A DNA stretch of 64,000 bases from contig OW285190.1 in the NCBI GenBank assembly GCA_935421135.1, positions 806,001-870,000 of the forward strand, given 5' to 3'. The notes beneath the pieces were generated by a model. It did not search any database. It had not been told where the DNA came from and worked only from the letters and a program-made list of their open reading frames with translations. This document shows, piece by piece, positions 1-12,900 of the stretch. The translations under genes and the position numbers were made by a program. This DNA comes from Bugulina stolonifera (taxonomy: Eukaryota > Bryozoa > Gymnolaemata > Cheilostomatida > Bugulidae). Each line of letters begins with the position of its first letter. Within the stretch, counting starts at the first letter, position 1.

Positions 1-1860
1 GTTTCCGGACAGTTGGTAGTTTGTCCGAATTCAATAACACTTAAAAATGGGCATTTTGGGCATCAAGCTGTAATAGTGGGATGTACACGCTTCTCGCATT
101 TTTGGTTTGGTCAGGTCCAGGTGATTTGTTGCCCTGCTAGGATTGGCAAACTTCGTCAGAATGGTGCTGTCTCAATTGGGTAGTACTAGGCAGGTAGCAC
201 TGTAACTGCCAATTCTCAGCTCAATAGGATATATTTATGCTATAGGAAAGTAAAAAATAGAAATGATGCAGACAGTGAGCTTTCACATGCATGATTAAAG
301 AGACGGAAACCCGCAATTGGTCCAAACCAACCAAGAAGCTGAAAAGGTCTGCTAGTACAAATGGTGCAGAAAAGACCCCTTTACCACAAAAATTGTATCA
401 AAACATTAGCTGTTCTACATTAGTATGGCTAATCCAAACTCCAAGGGACCGTCATAATTGGTTTGATTCAGGCATGAGTTTGAATTGTGTGATCACTTCA
501 TTTTGTATAATGACTCGGATGCCTACTTCACAGATATTACTATAAATGCAATTGTACATGCACATGTATGTGCATGTAGGCCTACGCATTACCTTTAATT
601 TGCTTAAACTGTGAAGAAAACTGAGGAAAAACAAATTTTAAGTTTACCATGATGGCTTCCTATGTAATACGACTTGATGCAATGTGTATTACACTCAAAC
701 CGACAGCACGGCATATGAGCAAAATGCTATGCATCACATGTACAGGACAACAATATGAAATCCGCATTTAGCCACGGAACAGTAAAGCAATCAGCTGGTT
801 TTTCCTGCTTATCTTGAGCAGAACCATATTACAGTTTAGTGTGCATTAGATGACTATTATTAGGTTTACGTGCACGATGAGCAGTCAAGTGTAACTAATG
901 CTGGCTGTAGTAGTATTAGCATTAATTACACTATGAGCTTAAACGCCGTGAAGTTTGAAGTGCACATAATAAACTCAAATTGGCTGAAGCCATTTATTTA
1001 TATAGTACTCAGCAGGGACCAAGGCTAATTATTTGAACTAGTCAAGTATTCGAATTATTTGCTGTAGATCGCAAATAATTCCTCCAAATCATCACTTGTT
1101 CTGCTCACTGATACAGTTAATTTTCCTTGCAGAATATCTTATTGACATAATGTCCCACCTTTCTGCACACACTACATTTAAAATGTATTGCTGGACAGTC
1201 TTTGCTCTCTGATGCGTCTAATTTTTCCACATTTAAAGCAGTCTCTTGGGCTAAAGCATTTTTTGTTTCAAAATGATGTGCAAATGGTCTAGGTTGACAT
1301 CTCCACATGGGTGTAGCCTTCCTTTGGAAAAACTGTGACGAGTTTGTTGTTGTAGATTTTCTGTCTTTTTTTTCCGGTAACCGTAGCAATGATGGTGGAT
1401 CTCTATAGGCTAGTCAAAGTTGATTTTCGATATCCTGCAAATTTTCTCAACAAAATTTAGATTCCTTCGGCAGGTTGTAAATAGAGGTTCGACTTTAGTG
1501 GTTTGTAGGAAGGTATGAGGTACATTATGTGCGTAGTCTGAGCTGCCAATATAGTTGAACGCACCTTTTATCTGAGTGTATGGCATTTATCACGAGCTTG
1601 ATCTCCTCTGGTTATTAATATTCATTTAGCCGGAATGGGAGCTGGTTGAAATACTTTACAATTGCTTTACTTGTGATGTTATTGATCTACATGTAGTACC
1701 CTTGAAGTCACTTCTTATAGCACAGATTTTTATGTAAATGTTGTATAATAGCAGCAAACATTTGATAGAGGTAAATTTATGGGAAGGGGGATTTCATTTG
1801 CAGTTGGAATCTTGTAAGTTTTAATTGTGTAATAAATGATTTGGTTATTAGTTGACCATA
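1..1860. other. Intergenic/repeat-relic region without a supported gene
   Basis: No coding exon could be supported here. Positions about 424-1085 are a decayed relative of the mariner/pogo-like MITE found intact at 22510-23109, with shared phrases such as 'cataattggttt' and 'gatgcctact'. A short - strand reading frame at 1117-1389 ends in a Cys/His cluster (CSVCRKVGHYVNKIFC) that loosely resembles a retroelement gag zinc knuckle, but it is too short and isolated to call a gene. Confidence 0.5.
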
Positions 1861-1913
1861 TCCTGTCTCTCTCTCTCGCTCTTGGCAATCCCTCGGTAAT
1901 ACGAGTAAGATGT

Positions 1914-4900
1914 CTATCTGTTCTGGGTTTTATGAGTTCTCATATGGCTTGAAAGTTCAATCCTTGAGAGGCACACTTTCTGACAGTGAGTACAGACGAA
2001 ACCGATGTTATCAATCGAAGATGATTTCCTGTGCTTTTTTGCTGCCCATAGGTCTTCTCTGTGTTCCTTTCTACGCTGTTCAAAAATCTTTGTGCTTTCA
2101 TGGATGCATACTCTCCAGCTCTGTCGGTCTTGGGCTCTGTTCTCCCATGTCTCAGTTCTGATAAAACATCTCTTCAGGTCATTCTTGAGATTGTCTTTAA
2201 ATCTCTTGCGCTTTCCACCATGTGTTTCTCTTTCCATCTTTGAGTTCGGAGTAAAATATTTGTTTCGGAAGGCGGGTATCGGCCATTCGGGTTATATGTC
2301 CTGCTCATCTCAAACGGTTTCGAATAGTCATAGCTTCAATGCTGGTTGTATCTACTTCATCCAAGATGCTGTTGTTTGGCCGTTTTGCCTGCCAGCTTAC
2401 TCCAAGTATTCTTCTCAGCAATCTCTGCTGAAATCGCTCTAGAACTTTGATATGTCGACTGTGAAAGTGTGTTTACACTACACCAACTCCGTCTTTTCTG
2501 CCCAACTCCGGCAAAGTTGGTGTAGTGTAAACACAAAAGTCGGTGTCGGTGTTGAAGATCCCTATTGTCGGAGACGGAGTTGGAGCAACCCAACAGTGCT
2601 GGGTTACTCCGACAAGTCGGAGGGTATTGACCAATCAGAAATCAGTATTTTAATTATAGCTAGCATCTGTTTTGCAAATCTAGGATTGGCTCTGGATTAT
2701 TGATGATAAACCTAAAGCTTTATTATGGGAAAAACCTTCCATAGCACTAGCTATTCAAAGTGATACTTACAAAACTTTAATTTGAAGTGACCTACATAGA
2801 TAGTTTTCAAGAGCGAACCACCAGCTAACTACCAGCCAGTTTACAAATCTAGGATTAGCTGTTGATCATAGATGATGAATCCAAAGCTTTTTATGCTTAT
2901 TTACTATAATCACAGTACATGTACACTTGTACAAGCATGCTTGCTGATGTGGGTACTGGCAATTAATTGATTGCTTGGTCAACAACTAGTTGGTGTAGTG
3001 TAAACACGTAGTTGGGAGTCGGAGTTGGTGTTGGAGGTTGGAGTATGTGACGGAGTTGGTGTTGGAGTTGGTGTAGTGTAAACACACCTTAAGTCGTCCA
3101 TGTCTCAGAGCCAAACAAAAGAGTAGGTAAGACAACTGCTTTGTAGACTTGAAGCTTTGTTCTCTGGAAAATATCTCTGTTGTTGAATACTCGTCCTTTC
3201 AGTCTGCCAATCGAAGAGTTTGCAGCCTGGATCCTTCTCTCTATCTCAGAGTCGAGATTGGTTTTAGTGGACAGACGACTTCCAAGATATGTGAAATTAT
3301 CTACATTTACCAAAGATTGTCCATTAGTCACGATCTGTGGAGGTTGATGATCATGGTTGTCGGAGCCTGGTTGGTAGAGGACTTGTGTTTTCTTGACGTT
3401 GAGCTTCAATCCGAGTCTTGAATATGCTGAGTTGAAGGCGCGTCCATTGCTAGTTGGAGATCGTCTTCAGTATGAGCAATTATTGCATTGTCATCTGCAT
3501 ATTGTAGTTCACAGATTGTTAAAGCTTTGGTCTTGGTTGTGGCTCTGAGTCTTCTGATGTTGAATATGTCATTAAATGGGTAGCGTAGGTTTACTCCATT
3601 AGGCATCTTCACTCTGACTAGCTCAAGAACTGCTGTGAGGAAAATCGAGAACAAAATTGGGGCGAGTACACAGCCCTGCTTTACTCCTGTTCTCACTTCA
3701 AACCCTGCTGAAAATTCTCCATCAACAAGAACTGCAGCAGTCATCTTTTCATGGAGAAGTCTAATAATTGTTATGAATTTAGTAGGGCACCCGACTTTAC
3801 CAAGGATTTTCCATAGAGTTGGTCAATCAACTGTGTCAAAAGTCTTTGTCAGATCTGTGAAGGCCATGTAAAGCTCCTGATGCTGTTCTATGCACTTCTC
3901 CTGAATTTGACGAGCTGCGAAGATCATGTCCGCGGTTCCTCTAACGGGTCTGAATTCACATTGTGTTTCAGGCAGGATACTCTCCGCAACAGTTCCAAGC
4001 CTCGATGCTAAAATCCTTGCAAAGATTTTTCCCGCAATAGAAAGAATAGAAATCCCACGATAGTTTCCGCAGTCACTCTTATCACCTTTTTTGAAGATTG
4101 TCACGATATTAGCATCCTTGAAATCATCAGGTATTGTTTCTGTCGTCCACATAGTCTGGAATAGGACTAGAAGGCATTGTGCCAGGGCTGGACCCCTTAC
4201 TGTAGATCTCAACTGGTCTACCATCTGAACCTGCAGCTTTTCCATGCTTCATCGAGTTTATTGCGTTCATCAGTTCTTCTACACTGGTAGGTTCAGCAAG
4301 TTTAGTCTCGATCGGTCGTTGATGCACGATCTCCAGGACATCAGGATCCTCCACGGTATCCTGGTTCAAGAGTTCGGAGAAGTGTTCCTGCCATCTCTCC
4401 CTGATTTCCTGTCGGTCATTGCATATGTTGCTGTTCTTTGCCATCACAGGTCTAACTTCACTGTTGGTCGGTCCATACAACTTCCTAGTTGCAGCGAAAA
4501 ACTCTCTACTCTTGTTCTGATCTGCAAAGGACTGAAATTCTTCAGACTTCTTAAGCCACCAGTCATTTTTCATTTGCCTTGTCCTCTTCTGTACTGAAGC
4601 TCTAACATTGTGGTAAGTTTGTCTCTTCTCAGCGTTTCTATAGTTTTTCTGCCAGTTAGTGAAGGCTGCACGCTTTTTCCTCATCATTTCCTTTACTTCT
4701 TGGTCATTATCGTCAAACCAGTCCTCATTGTTCCTTTGCTGTCTCCCTAATTCTGCTTTGCATGTTTCTACTACCTTCTCTGACAGGTCACTCCAGAAGG
4801 TTTTTGGGTCGGCTTGATTGGAGGTTTTCCCCCAACTTCTCTTGGAAATTCATTCTAAAGAGAGGGGCAGCAAGCGGAACAGTGTTGAATTTAACTTTGT

Positions 4901-5699
4901 TTTTTTTCTGTGCTTTTCTGTGTTTTGGTGCTAGTCTGAAATCAACATGCGACATAATGAGACGGTGGTCAGTCCAGCATGCATCTGAGGCAGGTACTGC
5001 TTTGGTAAAATGGACAAACTTCTTGTCATTTTGTCTTACTATGATGTAGTCAATCAGGTGCCAGTGGGGCGAGCAAGGATGCCTCCAAGATGTTTTATGT
5101 TTGTTTCTCTGTCTGAATATAGTATTGGTGATAAATAATCCATGCTCTGTGCAGGTACTGAGCAGCAGTCTACCATTGGCATTGCAGTTTCCTATCCCAT
5201 CTTTGCCTATGACGTCATTCCAAACGTTACCGTCCTTTCCTACACGAGCATTGAAGTCCCCCATCAGCAAGGCCATATGAGAGGCTGGGATGCCATTCAG
5301 GATCTCATCCAACTGGGCATAGAAAGTTTCTTTTGACTCATCATCTGCCATCAGAGACAATTGTAGTTTTTCGGCCACCATTCAGGTCAAGTTGAAGGGT
5401 CATCAAACGCTCGTTTTTTCCAGTCGATAGTGTTAAAGCTTACTCACAAGTTCTTTCTTTATTGCAGATCCAACTCCATGTAGTCGTCTCTCATGATCCG
5501 GTTTACCTTTCCAGAAGAAAGTGTATCCACCACCTTGTTCAGTGCGCTGTCCTTCATCTGCAAGCCTAGTCTCCTGTAGTGCCGCGATGTCTATATCTAG
5601 TCGTCTTAGTTCACGTGCCACAAAGGCAGTTCGGCGTTGGGCTCTGTCACTCTTGTCATTGTCCATAAGGGTACGGACGTTCCATGTTGCTAATTTCAT
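1914..5699 (-). pseudogene. LINE ORF2 pseudogene: endonuclease plus reverse transcriptase
   Basis: The endonuclease starts at 5699 with 'MKLATWNVRTL' and 'ALQETRL', and continues in another frame with 'MGDFNARVG', 'IDYIIV' and 'TDHRLIMSHV' (4788-5381). Reverse transcriptase follows at 3823-4245 ('AGKIFARIL') and 3406-3744 ('GVKQGCVLAPILFSIFL' and the catalytic 'YADD'). The thumb and C-terminal part lies at 3089-3409. The tail resumes beyond an inserted MITE (2465-3089) and ends near 1914 with 'CTHCQKVCLSRIELSSHMRTH'-like finger residues. At least five frame changes or stops break the gene, so it cannot make a functional protein. Order and motifs are seen directly; the function is family knowledge. 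Confidence 0.85.
2465..3089. mobile_element. Harbinger-like MITE inserted in the LINE
   Basis: A 625-bp segment has terminal inverted repeats 'AAGTGTGTTTACACTACACC' on the left and the complement of 'AGGTGTGTTTACACTACACC' on the right. It interrupts the LINE C-terminal coding sequence, which reads continuously across when the segment is ignored. The right flank is TAA and the left flank TGA, which fits a 3-bp TAA target duplication with one mutation, as in PIF/Harbinger elements. It has no coding capacity. An internal copy of the terminal motif lies at about 2510-2533. Confidence 0.7.
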
Positions 5700-7329
5700 T
5701 AGTTTCTGACCGCTTGAATGGTGTACCCGCTGGGCACGGTCTCCCAGCCAGGTGATTGAGAGAAGGACTATGTTTAGGGCACCTTTTCTAGGCCCTTCCT
5801 AAAATGTAGGTAAGCAGAGCGGATCCTGAAGAGGACTGCTTAGTCGAGGGGGTAACTACTGAGCCAAGTGTCCTTCTCAAATCCAAGCTCAGAACGGCTG
5901 ATTTGCCCCTGCCGCCTAACATGCTGGATTGTAGCTAAGGACTCCCAGATGCACAATCCTGTCCCCATCGCTTCGCTTTAGTCGCCGCAGGACTTTTTCA
6001 CAGTCGTCACAAGCAAATAGAAGCAGTGCGTGTGTTTTGGGTGTAACATAGATTCACGTCAATGTTCCACACTCTTGACTACAACTCATCTGGCCCAATG
6101 GCAAGACGGGCTCGACGACTGGGGATGGCTTGAGCTGCAGGGAGTAGCTGTTGTTCTTATAAAGAGTCGTCCGCCTTTCCAGGTTTATGCCTGCAAGTGT
6201 CTACCAAAGCCTGTGTACAAGGTGGCCGTTGACCTTGCTACCGAGGTTCATCCGCCCTTAAGTCAGGTCAGGTGCTTCCCGGCACCTGCTACTGGTAATC
6301 ATTATAGACCAGTACTACCTGCATCATGGTCGACCTGTCAGCGACTAATCTGGCACGCACAATCCTGAAATCAGGTTGTGGAGGGTGGATGGGCACCCTG
6401 ACAGACCAAATACCATATCCTGTCTATATAAGCTGAACTGCCATCTCCTTGTGATTTGCTGCTGTTATCATGGAACTGTCATAACCATCTAGCTCAGTTC
6501 GATGCTTGCTCTTTTTAACAAAATTGTGTGATGGTAATCAGTTGAGATTGGTTTGACAGTCTTACTACTTGTTTTGTTTTGTAGTACAGATTGAGTACTG
6601 GTGATGCGACTTGCTGGTTCATCGTTGCTGTTGCTGAAGCTGTTTTGCTTTCACAACTACTCACTTACCTTGCTTTTCTGATGTAAAACGTTGTTGATGA
6701 TCTACATTTTTAACACTTTTATCATCATATATTTAAATATCAGCTGGCGTGTTATTATTTATCGAGTGTTTTTAGTGTTCACTAGAGACTAGAGAGCAAC
6801 AATCTAAATAAAAGCTGCAGTAGCTGCTCCATTGATCGAGTCTGACTTTGTTTGTTTGTTTTGTTACTGTGGATCCACTTGGCCAACCTATTTAACGGAA
6901 CTCAGAAGTTCGAAACTTGTATGAGCGACAGGAGCTGGGCTCTGAGTGGAAGAGCTCACCTTCCACAACAGGAGTACATGGTCAGTGACCACTACATCAA
7001 CCTGCCACCCACCTTTACTTAGGCTTACTACAGCTTGTTTTAATGCTTGTTCTTTAGTGTCTTCTAGTGCCCTTGTCTTCATTTACTATTATAGTAATTA
7101 CAGCTTTTGCTAACAAAGTGTTCTGAAATACTCAGTTATTGCATGTGCTGTGGTTTCCAAACTGCGATCTCAGGGCCACATGTGGCCCTTTGCCTATATT
7201 ACAATGGCCCCTTGCTCTAATAAAATTCTGTTGCCAGTTGTCTATTTTTCATTGTATAAGAGCAATGTACTACAAAGGATGTGATCAGTCAGCCATTTGT
7301 TGGTGACTAAATCCTTTTTAGGAGTGTAC

Positions 7330-7442
7330 CAGGTCACCAGGTCATTGGCAGGACTAAACTCGCCGTCTTGCAGATAACTTACGCCGTTGTTGCGAGACCA
7401 GAAGAACTGGTGCTAGACTACTCGGCCACCAACACCTGTTCT
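7330..7442 (-). repeat. SINE fragment, tRNA-derived family A
   Basis: This is a truncated copy of the SINE family seen more completely at 20640-20925, 46616-46832 and 49566-49800. On the - strand it reads 'GTTGGTGGCCGAGT' followed by a class-II-tRNA-like body with a long variable region, as in Leu/Ser tRNAs, and a B-box-like end. Confidence 0.6.
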
Positions 7443-7605
7443 GTATTATGCATGTATAGATCTTATATTATTAATGTTATAGGTCATCAGAAGTCACGGT
7501 GTCAACTGTTGCTACCTGATTTGTTAACTTAGTATAACTAGGGTAGCTTTAGTTGTAATAGAATCCTCCTCACTTTACCTCTCTCTGGGACACAAGAGGA
7601 ATAGA

Positions 7606-7698
7606 ATGAAGGAGAGGCACAACATTGAGGCTACAGATTGTATAGAGGTGGATGTAACTGAAGCATTAGAAGAAGGCGATCACCAGCAAGATAACACT
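7606..7698 (+). CDS. Candidate first coding exon of the bromodomain/WHIM-like host gene
   Basis: An ATG at 7606 opens an acidic reading frame ('MKERHNIEATDCIEVDV') that runs to a GT donor-like site at 7699 in phase 0, the phase required by the next exon at 7882. The sequence just upstream is pyrimidine-rich and also offers acceptor-like AGs at 7596 and 7604, so this may be an internal exon and not the start. The donor (GTAGGA) is weak. Treat it as plausible only. Confidence 0.4.
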
Positions 7699-7881
7699 GT
7701 AGGAGTCAGTCAGAAAATTAATAAATTACTGCTAAAAACAGTTTCTGTGTAAATATACATCAGTGGTAAAATGAAATTTAATACACGTTGTTTTGCTAAA
7801 TTCTATATATTTTGTTCAGTTGTTACACCAGCACTATTTAATGAAGCTCAAATGGTATACCATTAATATCTATTTTTGTAG

Positions 7882-8068
7882 TCTAGCACCGGCAGAGTTA
7901 GCGCTAACCTCTCACTGCATGTGGATGGACATATGCCCAACATCTCTATTGATACTCCCATGACCAAATACAGTTGTGCCCCTTCAAAGTGCCTGAGAAA
8001 GCTTTCCTTTCATAAGGAGTTGTGTGATGCTAATACAGGACTTCCTGTGGCAGAGGATCTTCGTAATG
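7882..8068 (+). CDS. Host gene exon (N-terminal region), bromodomain/WHIM-like protein
   Basis: The exon is bounded by acceptor 'tttttgtag' and donor 'gtaact', with 62 codons plus one base (phase 1). It encodes a piece containing 'KYSCAPSKCLRKLSFHKEL' and ends in 'VAEDLRN'. Its last base joins the first two bases of the exon at 19672 to make a Gly codon, giving 'EDLRN-GYRVLKEL', a natural lead-in to a bromodomain. The intervening 11.6 kb intron holds the Polinton-type element. The whole gene probably makes a nuclear chromatin-binding protein of about 1308 residues (more if the 7606 exon is used), resembling KIAA2026/BRD10. That assignment is inferred from the domain order only. Confidence 0.7.
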
Positions 8069-8619
8069 GTAACTCTTGTGTATACATTGTACATGACTAC
8101 ACGTACAGTATTATTATATCCTGCATCCTAGTGCAGGGCTGTTTTATCAGACATAGGCACTCAGTTCTGATCAGACATGGGCACTCATTACTTTTAGTTA
8201 ACTTGTGTTTTCTTTGGGGGAATTTAGTTGTACTTCTACTTGTCCCAAAGCAGGATGCTGAACTCTTACAAGATTCTAAACATTCACCTTTCAATGATAA
8301 TTCTGCTAGTTTGGTGTAATTATGTAATAAGTTGTTATCACTCTAGAAAAGCTGAAAAACTTGAACTAGAAGACCTACAACAAATAGGTGCCAATTTGAA
8401 ATAGCCTTTGTTGTTTACCTGTGAACTGTGCCTAACAGTAAATAGCACCTAATGTAGCTTTTGGCGCTTGGTTAGGAGATTTATCCTGAGAAGCCACGAC
8501 AAAATCTCCTCAAAAAATCTCATGTAAACACAAAGTTACCAGGATTAATTATCTGGAGTTTTGTGGTCAAGATGCAAAGTATATAAATCTTCAGCTATTA
8601 TTAAGCTGAATGGGTCCAT

Positions 8620-9119
8620 AGTAGTATAGTCAGTGCAGATCTGCACAGACACCCGGCCATTTCCGCGTCTTATTAACCCTAGATCCAAAAACTCCCCGGG
8701 CGGACGACCACCCCACCCGTCCTCTCGCCCCCTTCCCTAAACCTCACTCTATGTGCAAAGCCCTAGAACCTACCCCCCGATCGCGGGTGGGGTTTCAAAA
8801 ACCTCATCGGCTGTTCCGCGGAACCCAGTCTAAAGAGCAAACCCCTCGCCCCGTCCCACGGCTCAAGCGAGGGGGCGCGCGCGTACGCGCGCGCTCCCCT
8901 CCCCCCCCCCCCCCCCCCGCGAACCCCACCCGTCCTCCCTCCACCCGTCCCCACCCCTCCCCTCCGCCTCGCGGCGGTGCTCGTTTGCGAGTCCAGCCGT
9001 GTCCCCACGCCACCCTCCGCCCGCCCATCCCCCGCCCCAACGACCCGTCGCCGCCCTCGCGGCCGGACCGTCAGCTGGAGTACGGTGAAGCGAAGGAAAA
9101 TACGGGTTAGAGTAATGAT
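8620..9119. repeat. Left terminal inverted repeat of the Polinton-type element
   Basis: This matches the complement of 17293-17781 nearly end to end, from 'AGTAGTATAGTC' to 'ATACGGGTTAGAGT'. Unlike the AT-rich host DNA it is extremely GC- and CpG-rich, contains an alternating GC/CG tract near 8876-8892, and has a long C run at about 8898-8918. The C run is absent from the right copy, so the two copies have diverged in length. Confidence 0.9.
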
Positions 9120-9969
9120 AGGCTACGCCCGTGCGGAGTGCCCGTGCAGAGTTTACGACGCTGACTATACTACTATAAGAAACTTACCGAGTGGTGGTGC
9201 TTACGGATGATTTCTTAGCCGGGGACTGTTGAGACTGAACTGGTCGGGGTGACACCGCACTCGCGCGCTCCTCCGTTCGAGCGCCCCCGGACCTCCGTTG
9301 AAAGACTCGCGCCTTAACCCTCATTTCCCCCGGACCCTCCCCTAGGGAAATTGCCCGTCCCTGTGACGAGCGGCGAGGGAAAGTGAAGGCGGTGGCTCTT
9401 CCGCGCTTAAAACCGTAGACTTCGCGAGGAGGTTAGCCGACGACATCATCGCTCGGAGGGGTAGAAATAGATAAACGGGATAGATGGATGCTCGTCTTCT
9501 CATCGTCATCGCCATCGGCATCGTCATCATCATCCTACAAATAGACCCGCCTCTACGATGATGTCGTTGACTCGCCACCAATTTCTTTGACCACCGCGTC
9601 CACTTTCCCCCGGGTAGCAAACTCCGATAGGGAGAGAGCGCATCGTGTGCGTGCGATGTCACCCCCACCTACGAATGAAGACAATAGAAGAAATGTGAAC
9701 TGATAAGGGGTGAGTATGAGCGGAAGCTGCGCTAGTACCGTCTACCCCTTTGGTTTGGAGAGGTAAATGGTTTTTAATGTATTAGCTAGTGTTTTATTGC
9801 TCGGTTTTAAGGCTACAACCGGTAAACCCTCCGTTTTGAGGACGGAGACCCCTTACAATAGAGAGTGAATGTGAAAAAAATTATACGGATATATACAAGG
9901 GTTATGATGCACTGTTCGTTTACTATCCGATTTATCGAATGAAGTAGTCTCATCTCCGAGAAATCAGTA
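9120..9969. other. Unassigned segment between the left TIR and PolB
   Basis: No recognisable gene. On the - strand there are short open stretches rich in Asp and Ser/Thr, arising from GAT/CAT-type repeats near 9495-9535. Moderately high GC continues from the TIR to about 9700 and then drops. It could hold a small or broken element gene, but I find no domain, clear start or splice pair. Confidence 0.4.
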
Positions 9970-12900
9970 CTAGCATTCTATAGGACTCGTACTCACCCCG
10001 TCTTCCGCAACCTTCCGCTTACCGTAGAAGCAGGTGAGTCCGGTCTTTAGCTGGGTATAGCTATACGTTTGGTTTCCTCTTCTGATAAAACCCCGATTGT
10101 CTCCTCTCACCGACTCCCCTGTTTTGAGCACGGAGAGGAACTTTTCTTTGGTTAGGGTGTTTCCTCTTTTATTTAGTCCTTTGCTGCTATACTTGCTATC
10201 ACCGTCAGCGGACCAACAAAAGTATGTTTTTGAGTTGAGCGCGATGACCCCCTCCCCCCGAAACTCCTCCTTAAACAGGCCGGGGGTTCGTGTTTCGTAT
10301 CGCTGCACCTTCTCACAACATTCCCTCATCTCCCACTCTTGCCCGAGCACCTTGGTTGTGATAAAGTCTCCCTTGTGGCTATCGCAGAAGGGTCTGGGAA
10401 ACCATTTACCATACTCTCTTCTTTTTTATCTTTTCGGATGACCTCATCTATACTGCGAGCACTCAGGGCCATGTAAGCGCTATCCGTGTCCATTTCTACG
10501 TACTCAAAGTCCTCTCTGCTGACGAATCTGTGAAAATAAAACGGACGGGTTGGAGGGTGCTGGCACCGAAGAATAAATAGAAAAGGATTTGATAAAATCT
10601 TTGTATAGCCTAGTTCTACTCACCTATCCATAAAGTCGTAGTAGAACTCTAGCATCCTCATTTGGCTCTCTGGAGGATGACGAATCCTACGACGGATGGA
10701 ACATCCATTCGAATCTAAAAGAAAGAGAGAGAGAGAGAGAAAGTTCACCCTTCCACTCGGAAAAAGTTTTGTCAAATCAAGAGTCAAAGTAAGAAAGATT
10801 GTCTACACTTACCTTTTTCTTGTGAAGCTCTATCTCAAAGTAGTTTTCATCAACTTCGTTGAGACTAGAAAAGTGCCTACTCCTCACTTTGACGGCCGCC
10901 CCCTCTACCGTCTCTACATACTTGACAGTCTTATGTTTCTCCTTATTTGTTATGGTCTTTCCGTAGGCTGAATTCTCAACGAGCTTGCTGGTGCTGGCCA
11001 AGAGGGCCAGATCGGGGTCCAGATCTCCCCCTCTCCTTGCGTCTGAGACCGAAGAACCAAAGTCTTTGAAGACGGCTCGTGGGATAAAGTGAACGAACTG
11101 ATAGACCCTGGTAATTATCAAACTTTGATCTAGATACCATCTAGCCAGGTCGGTGAGTAGTGTGATTCGCTCGCCAAAAAGACTCCCCACGAGCATTCGC
11201 TGAGGTCTCTTCAAGAATCTGTTCTGTTTGGCAAAAGCGCGCATGTGTTCGCTAAGGTGTTCTCTTCCCACATTTACATTCTTGAAAATAGGTGCCATCT
11301 CAGAGAACTTCGCTTTTAGCTCTTCGGGTACGGAAATTTCACACTCCACTAAGCCGTAGTACTCTCCACTACGAATGTTGTTGATTATTTTATCGAGGTT
11401 GACGCAACCCCTCTCTGGATAGAGAGAAGAAAAGAAGACGGAGAGAAATGTCCTAACCTCTTCATCCGAACGAACTCGCGCTCCCCACTCACACTCCCGA
11501 GTGGTGATGAGCTTATAGCCTAGAGTCTTGATGTAATCTTCTTTCCTCGCAGTGTCCACTTGGAGCTCTTCATTCGTCATGTTTCTGACACCTTTTCCAT
11601 TCCCCCCCAGCTCGCACTCGTGTCCGTGCCAGTAGCAACCGTGGAATTGGTACACAGTCCGACTCTGTTCGCTATAACCATCCACCGGTAGGTTGTGACA
11701 GCCTATCCTCATTTCTCCTCCATTCTGTTGGTGAAGGATGACCTCTCCTCTCTTTCACGATTGGAACTCTAGCCATCCATGCCCCACTTTGCTGAACTTT
11801 TTAACGGGTTCTAGAGCAAAGCCTCGGCTCTCTAGCCTCCGCCTGAGATAACCCGTAGGCATATTCCCCATCATGCAGTATAGGTAGAGAGCGTTGGCAT
11901 CGACTCCCAGAATGGACCTACAGGGTTTTGCGGATGTGCCATAAATCTTCTCCCGAATAGAGGTCACTCCAACTTCATGATGTCTGTGAAAGATGATGCT
12001 TGGCCCTCCCACGAGGTTATCGCGAAGAGTGTGGTACAGACTTTTGCTCTCCTCATCGAACAGACATATGGGCTGTGAGTTGCAAAGTTCGTCTCGGAGA
12101 GACATTAACCTATGCAGTGGGAGAGCGGCTTGCGGAAGAGAGTAGCCATAAGGTCGGGCCTCCACCTCCATAAACAACCATCTGATGGCCAAGCCTGGAA
12201 GCGAGATTGCGGATTTCAACATATCAATACCCTTTTGTCGATAGATAGAGCTCTGACGTGCAATGGCCTCGATGAATGTGGCCACATCGAGGTTGTTGTA
12301 CCAGATGAGGAAATCCCTGAACGTTTCCATGTTCTCTCTTTCCCACACGAGCTGGCATTGGTGATAATCTTGTTCGCTCAATTCTTGCTGAGTCAGCGAG
12401 TTGAAAAAACTCTCTCGGGGAGGGAGTCCATAATGATCCAACCTTCTCAGGGAATCTACCCAGTCGTAAGGAAAGAATCCCTTACTCTCTTACACGCCAA
12501 ATGCCTTCAAGTATTTGGAGTAGTTGAAGCCTGGTGCGATAGAGTTGCATATGTCAAGGAATCTAAAACGTCTACTCTCCACGCAGGACATACTGTTAAC
12601 ACGCCTAACGATGAAAACAAAATCTTCTCCCTCCTCCTCTTGTAGAGAGCGAAGTAAAGGTCCCTTTAGTATATTTAGGTCATACTTTTGCGAGTTGAAG
12701 CCGACCACCGGAACGCTGGAGATGTGCTGTTCTAACTCTCTTTCTAATCCGGAGAGGCCGGACATCACCCTGTAAGTCGAGACGTTACATCCTCGCGTAC
12801 ATCCTGGAATCTTTCCCCGAACAAATCTCCTGCCACGTCAGCAATCTTTGCTATGTATTGGACGAATTGACGAATGCACTTCGTCCCATCCTTGCTGTCG

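Larger units (their letters stand above)
1890..6400 (-). mobile_element. Decayed APE-type non-LTR retrotransposon (LINE)
   Basis: Read on the - strand, this segment encodes the parts of a LINE ORF2 in the expected order: apurinic-type endonuclease, reverse transcriptase, and a C-terminal tail with a C2H2-like finger. The more GC-rich stretch 5700-6400 lies upstream of the endonuclease and is probably the 5' untranslated or ORF1-derived part. No clear poly(A) tail or target duplication could be delimited, so both ends are approximate. The order and motifs suit the RTE/CR1/Jockey group; I cannot place the clade without a tree. Confidence 0.8.

Noticed and set aside
12490..12492. Possibility that in-frame TAA/TGA codons in PolB are reassigned to sense
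   Set aside because: Neighbouring intact genes end in standard TGA stops, and the PolB also has frame changes, so ordinary decay or sequence error is simpler.
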